Positions 7,396 through 14,742 of a stretch of DNA of 64,000 nucleotides are shown here, piece after piece. A program made the translations under genes and the position numbers. The notes beneath the pieces are model-generated. The model did no database searches. It was given only the letters and a program-made list of their open reading frames with translations, and had not been told where the DNA came from. Positions within the stretch are counted from its first letter, which is position 1. Every line of letters starts with the position of its first letter. Source of the stretch: Pseudogemmobacter sp044142105. Lineage in GTDB: Bacteria > Pseudomonadota > Alphaproteobacteria > Rhodobacterales > Rhodobacteraceae. Where the stretch lies: NCBI RefSeq assembly GCF_044142105.1, contig NZ_JBGTYM010000004.1, positions 124,001 through 188,000 on the forward strand, read 5' to 3'.

Positions 7396-8973
7396 ATGGC
7401 GACGATCGCCTATATCCTGCTCTGTCACAAGGACCCCGACGGGATCATCGCCCAGGCCCAGCGCCTGACGGCGGCGGGCGATTGCATCGCCATCCATTTC
7501 GACGCCCGCGCCCGGCGCGAGGACTATGACCGCATCCGCGCGGTGCTGGCCGACAATCCGGGCGTGGTCTTCGCCCGCCGCCGCGTCAAATGCGGCTGGG
7601 GGGAATGGAGCCTGGTCGATGCCAGCCTCCAGGCCATCCGCGCCGCGGTCGCCGCCTTCCCCCGCGCCACGCATTTCTACATGCTCTCGGGCGATTGCAT
7701 GCCGATCAAATCGGCCGAATATGCCCGCGCCTTCCTGGAACGCGAGGATGTCGATTACATCGAAAGCTTCGATTTCCACAATTCCGACTGGATCAAGACC
7801 GGCATCAAGGAAGAGCGGCTGATCTATCGCCACTGGTTCAACGAACGCACCCAGAAAGCCTGGTTCTACCGCTCGCTGGCCTGGCAGAAACGCCTGGGCC
7901 TGGAACGCAAGATCCCCGCCGATCTTGTCATGCAGATCGGCAGCCAATGGTGGTGCCTGCGCCGCCGTACCGTCGAATGGGTGCTCGACTTCATCGCCAA
8001 GCGCCGCGATGTGATGCGCTTCTTCCGCACCAGCTGGATCCCGGACGAGACCTTCTTCCAGACCCTTGTCCGCCATCTCGTGCCGGAACAGGAAATCCGC
8101 ACCCGTCCGCTGACCTTCCTGATGTTCACCGATTACGGGATGCCGCTGACCTTCTACAACGACCATTACGACCTTCTGCTGTCGCAAGACTATCTCTTCG
8201 CCCGCAAGATCAGCCCCGATGCGCAAGAGCTGAAACAGCGGCTTGGCGAGCTTTACGCCGCCCGTGGCAAGCGGTTCGCGATCTCGAACGAAGGCCGCAG
8301 CCTGTTCAAGTTTCTCACCGGGCGCGGCCGCATCGGCCGCCGCTTCGCGCCGCGCTTCTGGGAAACCGAAACCTCGCTGGGCCGCGAACGCACGCTGATG
8401 ATGGTCACCTGCAAGAAATGGCATGTCGCCAAGCGCCTGGTCGACCGCGTCCGCCAGGTCACCAACCTGCCCGCCATCGACTATCTCTTCAACGAGGGCG
8501 CCACCCCCCTGCCCGATCTGGGCGGCATCCAGACGACGCTGGAAAAACGCACCCGCCACCGCCGTGCGCTGGTGCGGATGCTCTATGATTACTGGCAGAC
8601 CGACCGGCTGGTCTTCTGCATCGACCCGGCCTCGGTCGAGCTGATGCAGGATTTCTACAATGACAAGGCCCGGGTCCGGCTTCTGGAAATCGAATGCGAT
8701 TTCACCGACGACTATCTGATCGGCCATGCCCGACGCGTCGGGCTGGCGGGCGATCATACGCCGCAAGAGACGATCGACAGGCTTCTGCCCACCATCCGCT
8801 ACGATGTGCGTTTTGAATCAGACCGCATCCGCGAGCAGAATTTTCCCGGCTTCCAGCGCATCCGCCAATCCGCCACCTTGGATGAAAACACCGTGCCGCT
8901 GGCCGAGTTTCTTGATATCCCGGTCGAGAAAGCCCGCCAGATCGTGGCGACCGAATACCTTTTCGTGGATTGA
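7396..8973 (+). CDS. GT14-like (core-2/I-branching type) glycosyltransferase with extra C-terminal domain
   Basis: 525 residues. The N-terminal 280 residues follow the beta-1,6-N-acetylglucosaminyltransferase pattern: AYILLCHKDP at the start, AIHFDARA, the WGEWSLVDASLQAI and YMLSGDCMPIKS segments, and SQWWCLRRRTVEWVLDF. The last 230 residues (TCKKWHVAKRLVDRVRQV onward) form a second domain that I recall only as a rhodobacterial domain of unknown function; it has P-loop-like spacing but no certain motif. It is divergent from a carbohydrate-type sulfotransferase and 6 bp ahead of a HIT gene. Likely role: building or branching an exported glycan that is then sulfated. This is inference. Confidence 0.75.
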   Translation: MATIAYILLCHKDPDGIIAQAQRLTAAGDCIAIHFDARARREDYDRIRAVLADNPGVVFARRRVKCGWGEWSLVDASLQAIRAAVAAFPRATHFYMLSGDCMPIKSAEYARAFLEREDVDYIESFDFHNSDWIKTGIKEERLIYRHWFNERTQKAWFYRSLAWQKRLGLERKIPADLVMQIGSQWWCLRRRTVEWVLDFIAKRRDVMRFFRTSWIPDETFFQTLVRHLVPEQEIRTRPLTFLMFTDYGMPLTFYNDHYDLLLSQDYLFARKISPDAQELKQRLGELYAARGKRFAISNEGRSLFKFLTGRGRIGRRFAPRFWETETSLGRERTLMMVTCKKWHVAKRLVDRVRQVTNLPAIDYLFNEGATPLPDLGGIQTTLEKRTRHRRALVRMLYDYWQTDRLVFCIDPASVELMQDFYNDKARVRLLEIECDFTDDYLIGHARRVGLAGDHTPQETIDRLLPTIRYDVRFESDRIREQNFPGFQRIRQSATLDENTVPLAEFLDIPVEKARQIVATEYLFVD

Positions 8974-8979
8974 GAAGAC

Positions 8980-9360
8980 ATGCCCTCCCAAATCAGCTGG
9001 ACCTATGACCCGCAGAATATCTTCGCCCGCATCCTGCGCGGCGAGATCCCCAACAAGACCGTGGCCGAAACGGCGCATACCCTGGTCTTCCATGACATCC
9101 GCCCCCATGCGCCGGTGCATGTTCTGGCGATCCCCAAGGGGCCTTACGTCAATCTCGACCATTTCGCCGCCGAGGCTTCGGCCGAAGAGATCGTGGATTT
9201 CCACCGCACCGTCGCCACTGTGATCGCCGGTCTGGGCCTGGCCGAAGCCGGTTATCGCGGCATCACCAATGCGGGCGCGCATGGCATGCAGGAAGTGCCG
9301 CATTACCACCTGCATATCCTGGGCGGGCGCGTTCTGGGCCGCCTGGTCGATCCGGCCTGA
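8980..9360 (+). CDS. HIT-family nucleotide hydrolase (HinT-like)
   Basis: 126 residues. Histidine-triad hydrolase acting on purine nucleoside phosphoramidates and related AMP esters. The triad HYHLHIL is at residues 108-114, preceded by the usual core NIFARILRGEIP and HVLAIPKGPYVNL. It starts 6 bp after the glycosyltransferase stop and is probably co-transcribed with it. A hairpin at 9398-9423 follows, ending this unit and the convergent ychF. Confidence 0.92.
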   Translation: MPSQISWTYDPQNIFARILRGEIPNKTVAETAHTLVFHDIRPHAPVHVLAIPKGPYVNLDHFAAEASAEEIVDFHRTVATVIAGLGLAEAGYRGITNAGAHGMQEVPHYHLHILGGRVLGRLVDPA

Positions 9361-9397
9361 TCAGACGACAAGGATTAACGAAATCTGAATCCGAGAA

Positions 9398-9423
9398 GGC
9401 CAAGCAATTGAAATTGCTTGGCC
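9398..9423. terminator. Bidirectional terminator-like hairpin between HIT gene and ychF
   Basis: GGCCAAGCAATT is followed after two bases by its exact reverse complement. Eleven pairs with a TGAA loop can form. It lies between two convergent genes. The U tract is weak on both strands, so the assignment rests on position and symmetry. Confidence 0.6.
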
Positions 9424-9430
9424 CTATCCA

Positions 9431-9447
9431 TGTCCCTGCGTGGGACA
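9431..9447. repeat. TGTCCC...GGGACA short palindrome, copy 1
   Basis: TGTCCC-TGCGT-GGGACA just after the ychF stop codon. A close relative (CTGTCCCA-CGG-TGGGACAG) lies at 30683-30701, also directly after a gene. Function unknown. Confidence 0.45.
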
Positions 9448-9454
9448 GCGCCCC

Positions 9455-10552
9455 TCAGGCGTTGAACAGGAAGTGCAGGACGTCGCCGTCCTTGACCTCA
9501 TAGGTCTTGCCCTCGACGCGGAACTTGCCCGCCTCCTTGGCCCCGGCCTCGCCCTTGCCGGCGACGTAATCGTCATAGGCCATGGTCTCGGCCCGGATGA
9601 AGCCCTTCTCGAAATCGCCATGGATCACGCCCGCCGCCTGCGGCGCCAGCGTGCCCTTGGTGATCGTCCAGGCCCGCGCTTCCTTCGGGCCGACGGTGAA
9701 ATAGGTCTGCAGGCCCAGCAGCGCGTAACCCGCCCGGATCAGCCGGTCGAGCCCCGCCTCATGCAGCCCCATCTCCTCCAGGAAGACCGCCGCATCCTCG
9801 GGGGGAAGCTGCGCCAGCTCCTCCTCGATCCGGCCCGAGATCACCACCGATCCCGCGCCCTGCCGCGCCGCCATCTCGGCCACCCGGGCCGATTGGCCGT
9901 TGCCATTGGCCGCCGAAGCCTCTTCGACATTGCAGACATAAAGCACCGGCTTGGCGGTCAGAAGCTGCAGCAGGCGCCAGTTGCGCAGGTCATCCTCCGA
10001 GACCTTCACCGTCCGCGCGGGCTGGCCTGCCGCCAGCGCCTTTTCGGCCAGGGTCAGCAGGCGGTCCTGCTCGACCGCTTCCTTGTCGCCGCCCTTGATC
10101 TTGCGGGCAAGGTTCGCACGCCGCCGCTCGATGCTCTCAAGATCGGCCAGCATCAGCTCGGTCTCGATGGTCTCTGCATCGGCCACCGGGTCGATCCGGC
10201 CTTCGACATGGGTGATGTCGCCATCTTCAAAGCAGCGCAGCACATGGGCGATGGCATCGCATTCGCGGATATTGGCCAGGAACTGGTTGCCCAGCCCCTC
10301 GCCCTTCGACGCGCCCCGCACCAGACCGGCGATGTCGACAAAGGTCATCCGCGTCGGGATGATCTGCTTCGACCCGGCGATCCCGGCCAGAATATCCAGC
10401 CGCGCATCCGGCACCGCCACTTCGCCGACATTCGGCTCGATGGTGCAGAAGGGAAAATTCGCCGCCTGCGCCGCCGCCGTGCGGGTCAGCGCGTTGAAGA
10501 GGGTGGACTTGCCCACATTCGGCAGCCCGACAATGCCCATCTTGAAACCCAT
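9455..10552 (-). CDS. ychF: Redox-regulated ATPase/GTPase YchF (OLA1 type)
   Basis: 365 residues, the standard length. Obg-family P-loop protein that binds ATP and associates with ribosomes. The G1 loop GLPNVGKST is at residues 9-17; FPFCTIEPNVG and the DIAGLVRGASKGEGLGN switch region follow. The C-terminal TGS domain ends with YEVKDGDVLHFLFNA. The start is the ATG ending at 10552 with GGAG 9 bp upstream; an alternative TTG at 10561 is less likely. Convergent with the HIT gene. Confidence 0.96.
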   Translation of the reverse strand: MGFKMGIVGLPNVGKSTLFNALTRTAAAQAANFPFCTIEPNVGEVAVPDARLDILAGIAGSKQIIPTRMTFVDIAGLVRGASKGEGLGNQFLANIRECDAIAHVLRCFEDGDITHVEGRIDPVADAETIETELMLADLESIERRRANLARKIKGGDKEAVEQDRLLTLAEKALAAGQPARTVKVSEDDLRNWRLLQLLTAKPVLYVCNVEEASAANGNGQSARVAEMAARQGAGSVVISGRIEEELAQLPPEDAAVFLEEMGLHEAGLDRLIRAGYALLGLQTYFTVGPKEARAWTITKGTLAPQAAGVIHGDFEKGFIRAETMAYDDYVAGKGEAGAKEAGKFRVEGKTYEVKDGDVLHFLFNA

Positions 10553-10669
10553 GGCGCCCAACTCCGTTATCGTTCCGGGCCGCTTCTAGTGGGCGCGCCC
10601 CGGCTTATCAAGTTGCCCCCGCACGCATCGCTTCGTGCTATGCTGTCCCAATGCCTGAAGGAGGCCGCC

Positions 10670-11074
10670 ATGCCCATTCCCTACCTCCATTTCCAGGGCC
10701 ACTGCGCGGAAGCGCTGGTCTTTTACGCCGATATCTTCGGCGCGTCCGACCTGCAAATGATGCGCTACTCCGATGCCCCCGACATGGACGACACGCTGCG
10801 CGACCCGACCCGCGTGATCCACGGCCAGCTGACCCTGCCGGACGGCCTGCTGATGGCCTCGGACTATCCCCCCGGCATGACCGGCGACCCGCAATCGGCG
10901 GTATCTCTGATGCATGTGGCCGGGACCGTGGCAGAGGGACAGCGTCTCTTCGGCGCTCTGTCGGCGGGCGGACAGGTGATACAGGACTTCGGCTCGACCT
11001 TCTTTTCCCGCGGTTTCGGGATGCTGAAGGACCGATATGGCACGCATTGGATGATCTCGGTGACGCCGGAATAG
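10670..11074 (+). CDS. VOC-fold PhnB-like protein
   Basis: 134-residue glyoxalase/bleomycin-resistance-fold protein of the PhnB type. It has MPIPYLHFQGHCAEALVFYADIFG at the start and GFGMLKDRYGTHWMISV at the end. Metal-binding side chains are not evident, as is common for PhnB-like members, and no reaction can be assigned. The start is ATG 10670 behind GAAGGAGG. A second, truncated copy of its C-terminal third occurs at 12059-12250, joined to a trpA fragment at a shared GGCGACCC-type sequence (10883-10890 here). Confidence 0.85.
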   Translation: MPIPYLHFQGHCAEALVFYADIFGASDLQMMRYSDAPDMDDTLRDPTRVIHGQLTLPDGLLMASDYPPGMTGDPQSAVSLMHVAGTVAEGQRLFGALSAGGQVIQDFGSTFFSRGFGMLKDRYGTHWMISVTPE

Positions 11075-11119
11075 GATTCGGTCATGGCATCTGGGCGCCC
11101 GGCCTGCTAGGCCGGACCC

Positions 11120-11899
11120 ATGACAAACAGAACGATTGATCTCGCTGGCCGGTCCTTCCGGCTGGAACTGACGACGGGATCACAAGAGCGGCTGGATTCA
11201 CTTGCCGCCGAAGTGACCGCGCTTTTCCTGAAACGCGAGACCGAATTCGGCGTCAATCCGGCAGTTCGGATCGTCTATCCCGAGACAGGCCCCGACGACG
11301 CCTTCCGAGCGGACCCGGCGGGGCTGATCGGAAGGCTGTCATCCAGCGAGGGACCGACCGTCTCGCGCGTGGTCGTGCTGACCACCTGGGGCGACGAGGT
11401 GCATGACCCGCTGGTCGCAGCGGGGTTTTCCGCACACAGGATCGACATGCCTGCGGGACCAGCAAACACCTAGGCCTTCATCCGCGGCGCAGAAGACACC
11501 GAGGCCCCGACCCTCTATCTGGAAGCCGTGAACGAGGCGGATGAGAAAATCCGCCCGACCTTCGTGCTTCGGTGGCTGACGGAAGACGGGGCCTTGGCCG
11601 GTGGGGCCTGTGGCTCGATCTTCCTGCATGAGGGGCGGCTTTATGCCTATCTGGCGATGATGGCCGTTGCCCCCGGCCTGCCGCCCGGCACGGGGTCGAG
11701 GCTGGCCGAGGCGCTGGCAGACGCCCTGCGAGGCCAGTCTGTGACCACCCTCCATCTCGGCACCCAGACCGCAGGCCCCTTTTATGAAGCGAACGGGTTC
11801 CGCGTGACATTGCGGCTGGTCCCCCGGCTGCGCTGGCGCCAGACCCCGGATGGCGGAAAGGTCTGGCATGACCTCGTCATGATGGCCCGCGATCTCTGA
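11120..11899 (+). pseudogene. GNAT-family acetyltransferase interrupted by an in-frame TAG
   Basis: One continuous reading frame of 260 codons broken only by TAG at 11471-11473 (codon 118). Upstream of the stop lies MTNRTIDLAGRSFRLEL to GPANT; downstream the frame resumes as AFIRGAEDTEAPTLYLEAV and ends with VMMARDL. The second half holds the acetyl-CoA-binding region of GNAT proteins: LAMMAVAPGLPPGTGSRLAEAL, then TAGPFYEANGFRV. A single C-to-T change of CAG would create this stop. Without read-through the 117-residue product lacks the acetyl-CoA site. An internal restart (for example ATG 11543 or GTG 11528) could make only the C-terminal half. It lies in a rearranged block next to the trpA fragment. 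Confidence 0.8.
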
Positions 11900-11927
11900 G
11901 GTCGTCGCATCGAGCCGCCGCCTTGAT

Positions 11928-12066
11928 CCATTGATTTTCCCCGCCCGGTTGTGCAAGGCTGGTCCGGGTTTCTTGGAGATTTCCATGACCAGGATCGACG
12001 ACAGCTTAGCGCGGCTAAAGTCCGACGGAAAAAGGCCTTTGTCTCCTGCATCATGGGCGGCGATCC
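11928..12066 (+). repeat. Duplicate of the trpA leader and first 27 codons (decayed copy)
   Basis: Aligns over its full 139 bp with 12675-12814, with about 20 substitutions and one single-base deletion. It begins at CCATTGATTTTCCCCGCCCG, directly after the GNAT gene, as the intact copy begins directly after the methyltransferase. It covers the leader, ribosome site and trpA codons up to GGCGAYCC. Confidence 0.9.
11985..12066 (+). pseudogene. trpA 5' fragment, frameshifted
   Basis: Starts with ATG and reads MTRIDDSLARLKSDGK, matching MTRIDDTFARLKAEGK of the intact trpA. A one-base deletion before AAAAAGG shifts the frame; in the next frame the match continues as KAFVSCIMGGDP. It stops matching trpA at GGCGATCC and continues as VOC sequence. 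Too short to make a working alpha subunit. Confidence 0.88.
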
Positions 12067-12250
12067 GCAGCAGGCGGTCTCGACTGGCCACAGCGCCGAT
12101 GCCGCCCGCACCACTTTCGGCAGGCTGGCCCGGGGCGGCGCGGTGATCATGGATTTCGCCCCGCCCTTCTGGTCCGACGGTTTTGGAATGCTCAAGGACC
12201 GCCGCGGAACCCATTGGATGGTCTCGGCCCCCGGGCGGCAGCCGGGATGA
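12059..12250 (+). pseudogene. VOC/PhnB-like C-terminal fragment fused to the trpA fragment
   Basis: The frame reading GDPQQAVS...GRLARGGAVIMDFAPPF...GFGMLKDRRGTHWMVS matches the last third of the intact VOC protein (GDPQSAVS...GALSAGGQVIQDFG...GFGMLKDRYGTHWMIS). The N-terminal two thirds are absent and replaced by trpA sequence; the joint is at GGCGAYCC, shared by both parents. Its TGA overlaps the ATG of the methyltransferase (12247-12250), which suggests that the VOC and methyltransferase genes were once a coupled pair. Confidence 0.85.
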
Positions 12251-12681
12251 CCGGCCCTTCGGCCCGCATCGCAGCAGCCGTCGCCGCGCTGCCGCTGCGC
12301 CCCGGCCTGCGCGTCCTGGAACTGGGCTGCGGCCCCGGCGCGGCGCTGCGCGAAGTGGCGCGGATCGTCGGTCCCTCGGGTCATGTCCTTGGTGTCGACC
12401 GTTCGGCCAAGGCCATCGCCCAGGCCCGCACCGGCTGTTGCGAAGGGATCGCGGCGGGCCTGATCGCCCTGCGCCACAGCGCGGCCGAGGATCTGGTGCT
12501 CTTGCCCGGCGAGCCGCCCTATGATCTTGCCTTCGCGCTGCGCGTCGGCGCCTTCGACGGGCGCCATCCCCAGGCGGGCGCCCGCGCCCTTGCCCGGCTG
12601 CGCCTGATGCTTGCCCCCGGCGCGCGGTTTTTCATCGACACCGGCGCGCCGCTGACCGAGCTTGCCCTGTCTCCCCATTGA
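12247..12681 (+). CDS. Short class I SAM-dependent methyltransferase-like protein
   Basis: 144 residues. Motif I is clear as RVLELGCGPGAALREVA (about residues 21-37), followed by the acidic VLGVDRS of motif II. Most class I enzymes have 200 or more residues, so this is a minimal or truncated form holding little beyond the SAM-binding half. The substrate cannot be named. The start is the ATG at 12247, overlapping the stop of the VOC remnant by ATGA; the TTG-type upstream extension is not needed. Its stop lies inside the leader copied at 11928. It may depend on the degenerate upstream frame for translation. Confidence 0.72.
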   Translation: MTGPSARIAAAVAALPLRPGLRVLELGCGPGAALREVARIVGPSGHVLGVDRSAKAIAQARTGCCEGIAAGLIALRHSAAEDLVLLPGEPPYDLAFALRVGAFDGRHPQAGARALARLRLMLAPGARFFIDTGAPLTELALSPH

Positions 12682-12814
12682 TTTTCCCCGCCCGCTTGTG
12701 CAAACCCGGTCGGGGTTTCTAGGGGATTTCTATGACCAGGATCGACGACACCTTCGCGCGGCTCAAGGCCGAGGGCAAAAAGGCCTTCGTCTCCTATATC
12801 ATGGGCGGCGACCC
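12675..12814 (+). repeat. Intact counterpart of the duplicated trpA leader/5' end
   Basis: Parent copy of the direct repeat at 11928-12066. It begins at CCATTGATTTTC and the match ends at GGCGACCC in codon 28 of trpA. Confidence 0.9.
12702..12718 (+). promoter_or_regulatory. trpA: Leader hairpin just upstream of trpA
   Basis: AAACCC-GGTCG-GGGTTT is a small inverted repeat ending a few bases before the AGGGGA ribosome site. In the decayed copy upstream the left arm has changed to AAGGCT, so the pairing is lost there. It could modulate translation; no Trp-codon leader peptide is visible. Confidence 0.35.
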
Positions 12815-13523
12815 CGATGCGGAAACCTCGCTTGCGGTGATGCAGGGCCTGCCCGCCGCCGGGGTCGACATCATCGAACTGGGGATGCCCTTCACCGATC
12901 CCATGGCCGATGGCCCGACCATCCAGCTTGCCGGTCAGCGCGCGCTGGAAGGCGGCATGACCATGGACAAGCTTCTGGCCATGGTGCGCGCCTTCCGAAG
13001 CGCCGACCAGAAGACCCCCATCGTTCTGATGGGGTACTACAATCCGATCTATTCCCGCGGCGTCGACCGCTTTTTGGCCGATGCGAAATCTGCCGGGATC
13101 GACGGGCTGATCGTCGTCGACCTGCCGCCCGAGGAAGATGCCGAATTGTGCATCCCCGCCCAGAAGGCGGGCCTGAACTTCATCCGCCTCGCCACCCCCA
13201 CCACGGATGACAAGCGCCTGCCCAAGGTGCTGCAAAACACCTCCGGCTTCGTCTATTACGTCTCGATCACCGGCATCACCGGCGCGGCGGCGGCTCAGGC
13301 CACCGATGTCGGCCCCGAGGTTGCCCGCATCAAACGCTCGACCGACCTGCCCGTGATCGTGGGCTTCGGCATCACCACGCCCGAAGCCGCCCGCACCATC
13401 GCCAGCGTCGCTGATGGCGCCGTGGTCGGTTCGGCCATTGTCAAGGATATCGGCGAGGGCACGCCCGTGGCGCAGGTGCTGGAGCGGGTGGCGGCCCTGG
13501 CGGCTGGCGCGCATTCGGCCTGA
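12732..13523 (+). CDS. trpA: Tryptophan synthase alpha subunit
   Basis: 263 residues, full length TIM barrel. Cleaves indole-3-glycerol phosphate to indole and glyceraldehyde-3-phosphate and passes indole to TrpB. The catalytic Glu lies in DIIELGMPFTDPMADGP and the catalytic Asp in the same segment; the phosphate site is near VGFGITTPEAA and VGSAIV. The start is the ATG with AGGGGA upstream. trpB and trpF are not in this window. A decayed copy of its 5' end lies about 750 bp upstream. Confidence 0.97.
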   Translation: MTRIDDTFARLKAEGKKAFVSYIMGGDPDAETSLAVMQGLPAAGVDIIELGMPFTDPMADGPTIQLAGQRALEGGMTMDKLLAMVRAFRSADQKTPIVLMGYYNPIYSRGVDRFLADAKSAGIDGLIVVDLPPEEDAELCIPAQKAGLNFIRLATPTTDDKRLPKVLQNTSGFVYYVSITGITGAAAAQATDVGPEVARIKRSTDLPVIVGFGITTPEAARTIASVADGAVVGSAIVKDIGEGTPVAQVLERVAALAAGAHSA

Positions 13524-13557
13524 CGGTCAGATCAGAAGATCCTGCGGCAAACCCCCA

Positions 13558-13581
13558 CGCGGGCCGGTTCCCCGGCCCGCG
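13558..13581. terminator. GC-rich hairpin with TTCC loop after trpA
   Basis: Ten-pair stem CGCGGGCCGG / CCGGCCCGCG with TTCC loop, 35 bp after the trpA stop and 9 bp beyond the stop of the small ORF on the other strand. No U tract follows on the plus strand. The 22-bp core recurs exactly at 55481-55502 after another gene. Confidence 0.6.
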
Positions 13582-13589
13582 CGGCCTGA

Positions 13590-13670
13590 TCAGCCGTGGT
13601 AGAAATACAGCACACCCACGATCCCGGCCTGAACGGCAGCAATCAACAAAACCACACGATTGGTCGTCAT
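13590..13670 (-). CDS. 26-residue predicted membrane peptide
   Basis: Small ORF MTTNRVVLLIAAVQAG... ending in YFYHG. Residues 5-24 form one hydrophobic helix long enough to span the membrane, with a charged MTTNR N-terminus. AAAGGA lies about 9 bp upstream of the ATG. The convergent trpA gene ends 67 bp away, with a terminator hairpin between. No family recognised. Small single-helix proteins of this kind often attach to larger membrane complexes. Expression is not shown by sequence alone. Confidence 0.55.
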   Translation of the reverse strand: MTTNRVVLLIAAVQAGIVGVLYFYHG

Positions 13671-13776
13671 GCGCGGAAGTCCTTTCAGGCGAAACTCGCT
13701 ATGAAGCACAGCCTTTGCCCTGCCAGACCCTGAATACAGCTTCCAATTCATTCCGTTCTGCCACACCATTCATAAA

Positions 13777-14685
13777 ATGAATGACCCGCGCCCGGACCTC
13801 AACCTCCTCACCGTCTTCGAAGCCATCCTCCATGGCGGATCGGTCACCCAGGCCGCGCGCGCGCTGAACCTCAGCCAGCCGGCCGTCAGCCATGCGCTGG
13901 GCCGCCTGCGCGACCTCACCGGCGACCCGCTGTTCCGCCGCCGAGGCAACAAGCTCATCCCCACTCCGCGGGCCGAATCCATGGCCCCGCAGGTCGCCGA
14001 AGCGCTTGCCGCCGCCCGCGCCGCCCTGCGCCCGACCGGCTTCGACCCCGCCGCCGACCGAGGAGAAGTGGTGCTGGGCGCTTCGGATTATGCGCTCCTC
14101 GCCGCCCTGCCCCATGTGATCTCGCTCTTGCAGACGCGCGCGCCGCAAATGCGCCTGCGCACCCGGCCGATCACCGAAGACACGCCCCGCGCGCTGGAAA
14201 GCGGCGCGCTTCTCTTCAGCTTCTGGGCCAATGCCGCGCCGCAGGGCGATTTCGACCTGACGCTGCTGTACCGCGAAACCCTGATCGGCCTGGCCCTTCC
14301 CGACCACCCGCTGCTGCAAGGCGCCATCACGCTTGAACGCTGGGCCGCAAGCCCGCAGATCACCATCTCGCTGGGCGACCCTTCGGTGAATCCGGTCGAC
14401 GCCCAACTCGCCGCCGCCGGGCTGCAACGCCAGGTCGCCATGGTCACCCACAGTTTCGCGGGCGCGCTTGCGGCCCTCCGCCAGGCTGGCCTGCTCCTTG
14501 CCGTGCCGCGCCGCCTCGCTGCCACGCCCCAGGCGGCGGGCCTGCGGACCTTCGAGCTTCCCCTGCCTCTGTCTACCTTCACCTACGGCCTCCTCTCGCA
14601 TCGCCGCGCACGCGACAATGAACGTCTGCGCTGGCTCGCGGAGCTTGTGGCCGAGGCCGTCGCCCGGGCGCCCACCCTGCCCTGA
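13777..14685 (+). CDS. LysR-family transcriptional regulator (NodD-like subgroup)
   Basis: 302 residues. The N-terminus PDLNLLTVFEAILHGGSVTQAARAL with LSQPAVSHALGRLRDLTGDPLF is the helix-turn-helix of the NodD/SyrM-like LysR subgroup. The effector-binding domain follows from about residue 90. The start is ATG 13777. It is divergent from the 26-residue membrane peptide (107 bp between starts) and 57 bp upstream of the S9 peptidase gene, so either could be a target. No effector can be predicted. Confidence 0.9.
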   Translation: MNDPRPDLNLLTVFEAILHGGSVTQAARALNLSQPAVSHALGRLRDLTGDPLFRRRGNKLIPTPRAESMAPQVAEALAAARAALRPTGFDPAADRGEVVLGASDYALLAALPHVISLLQTRAPQMRLRTRPITEDTPRALESGALLFSFWANAAPQGDFDLTLLYRETLIGLALPDHPLLQGAITLERWAASPQITISLGDPSVNPVDAQLAAAGLQRQVAMVTHSFAGALAALRQAGLLLAVPRRLAATPQAAGLRTFELPLPLSTFTYGLLSHRRARDNERLRWLAELVAEAVARAPTLP

Positions 14686-14742
14686 CCGCTTGCATCCCCC
14701 GGCCCCGCCTGCGCTAACTGGCCGCGCATGAAAGGCCCGCAG

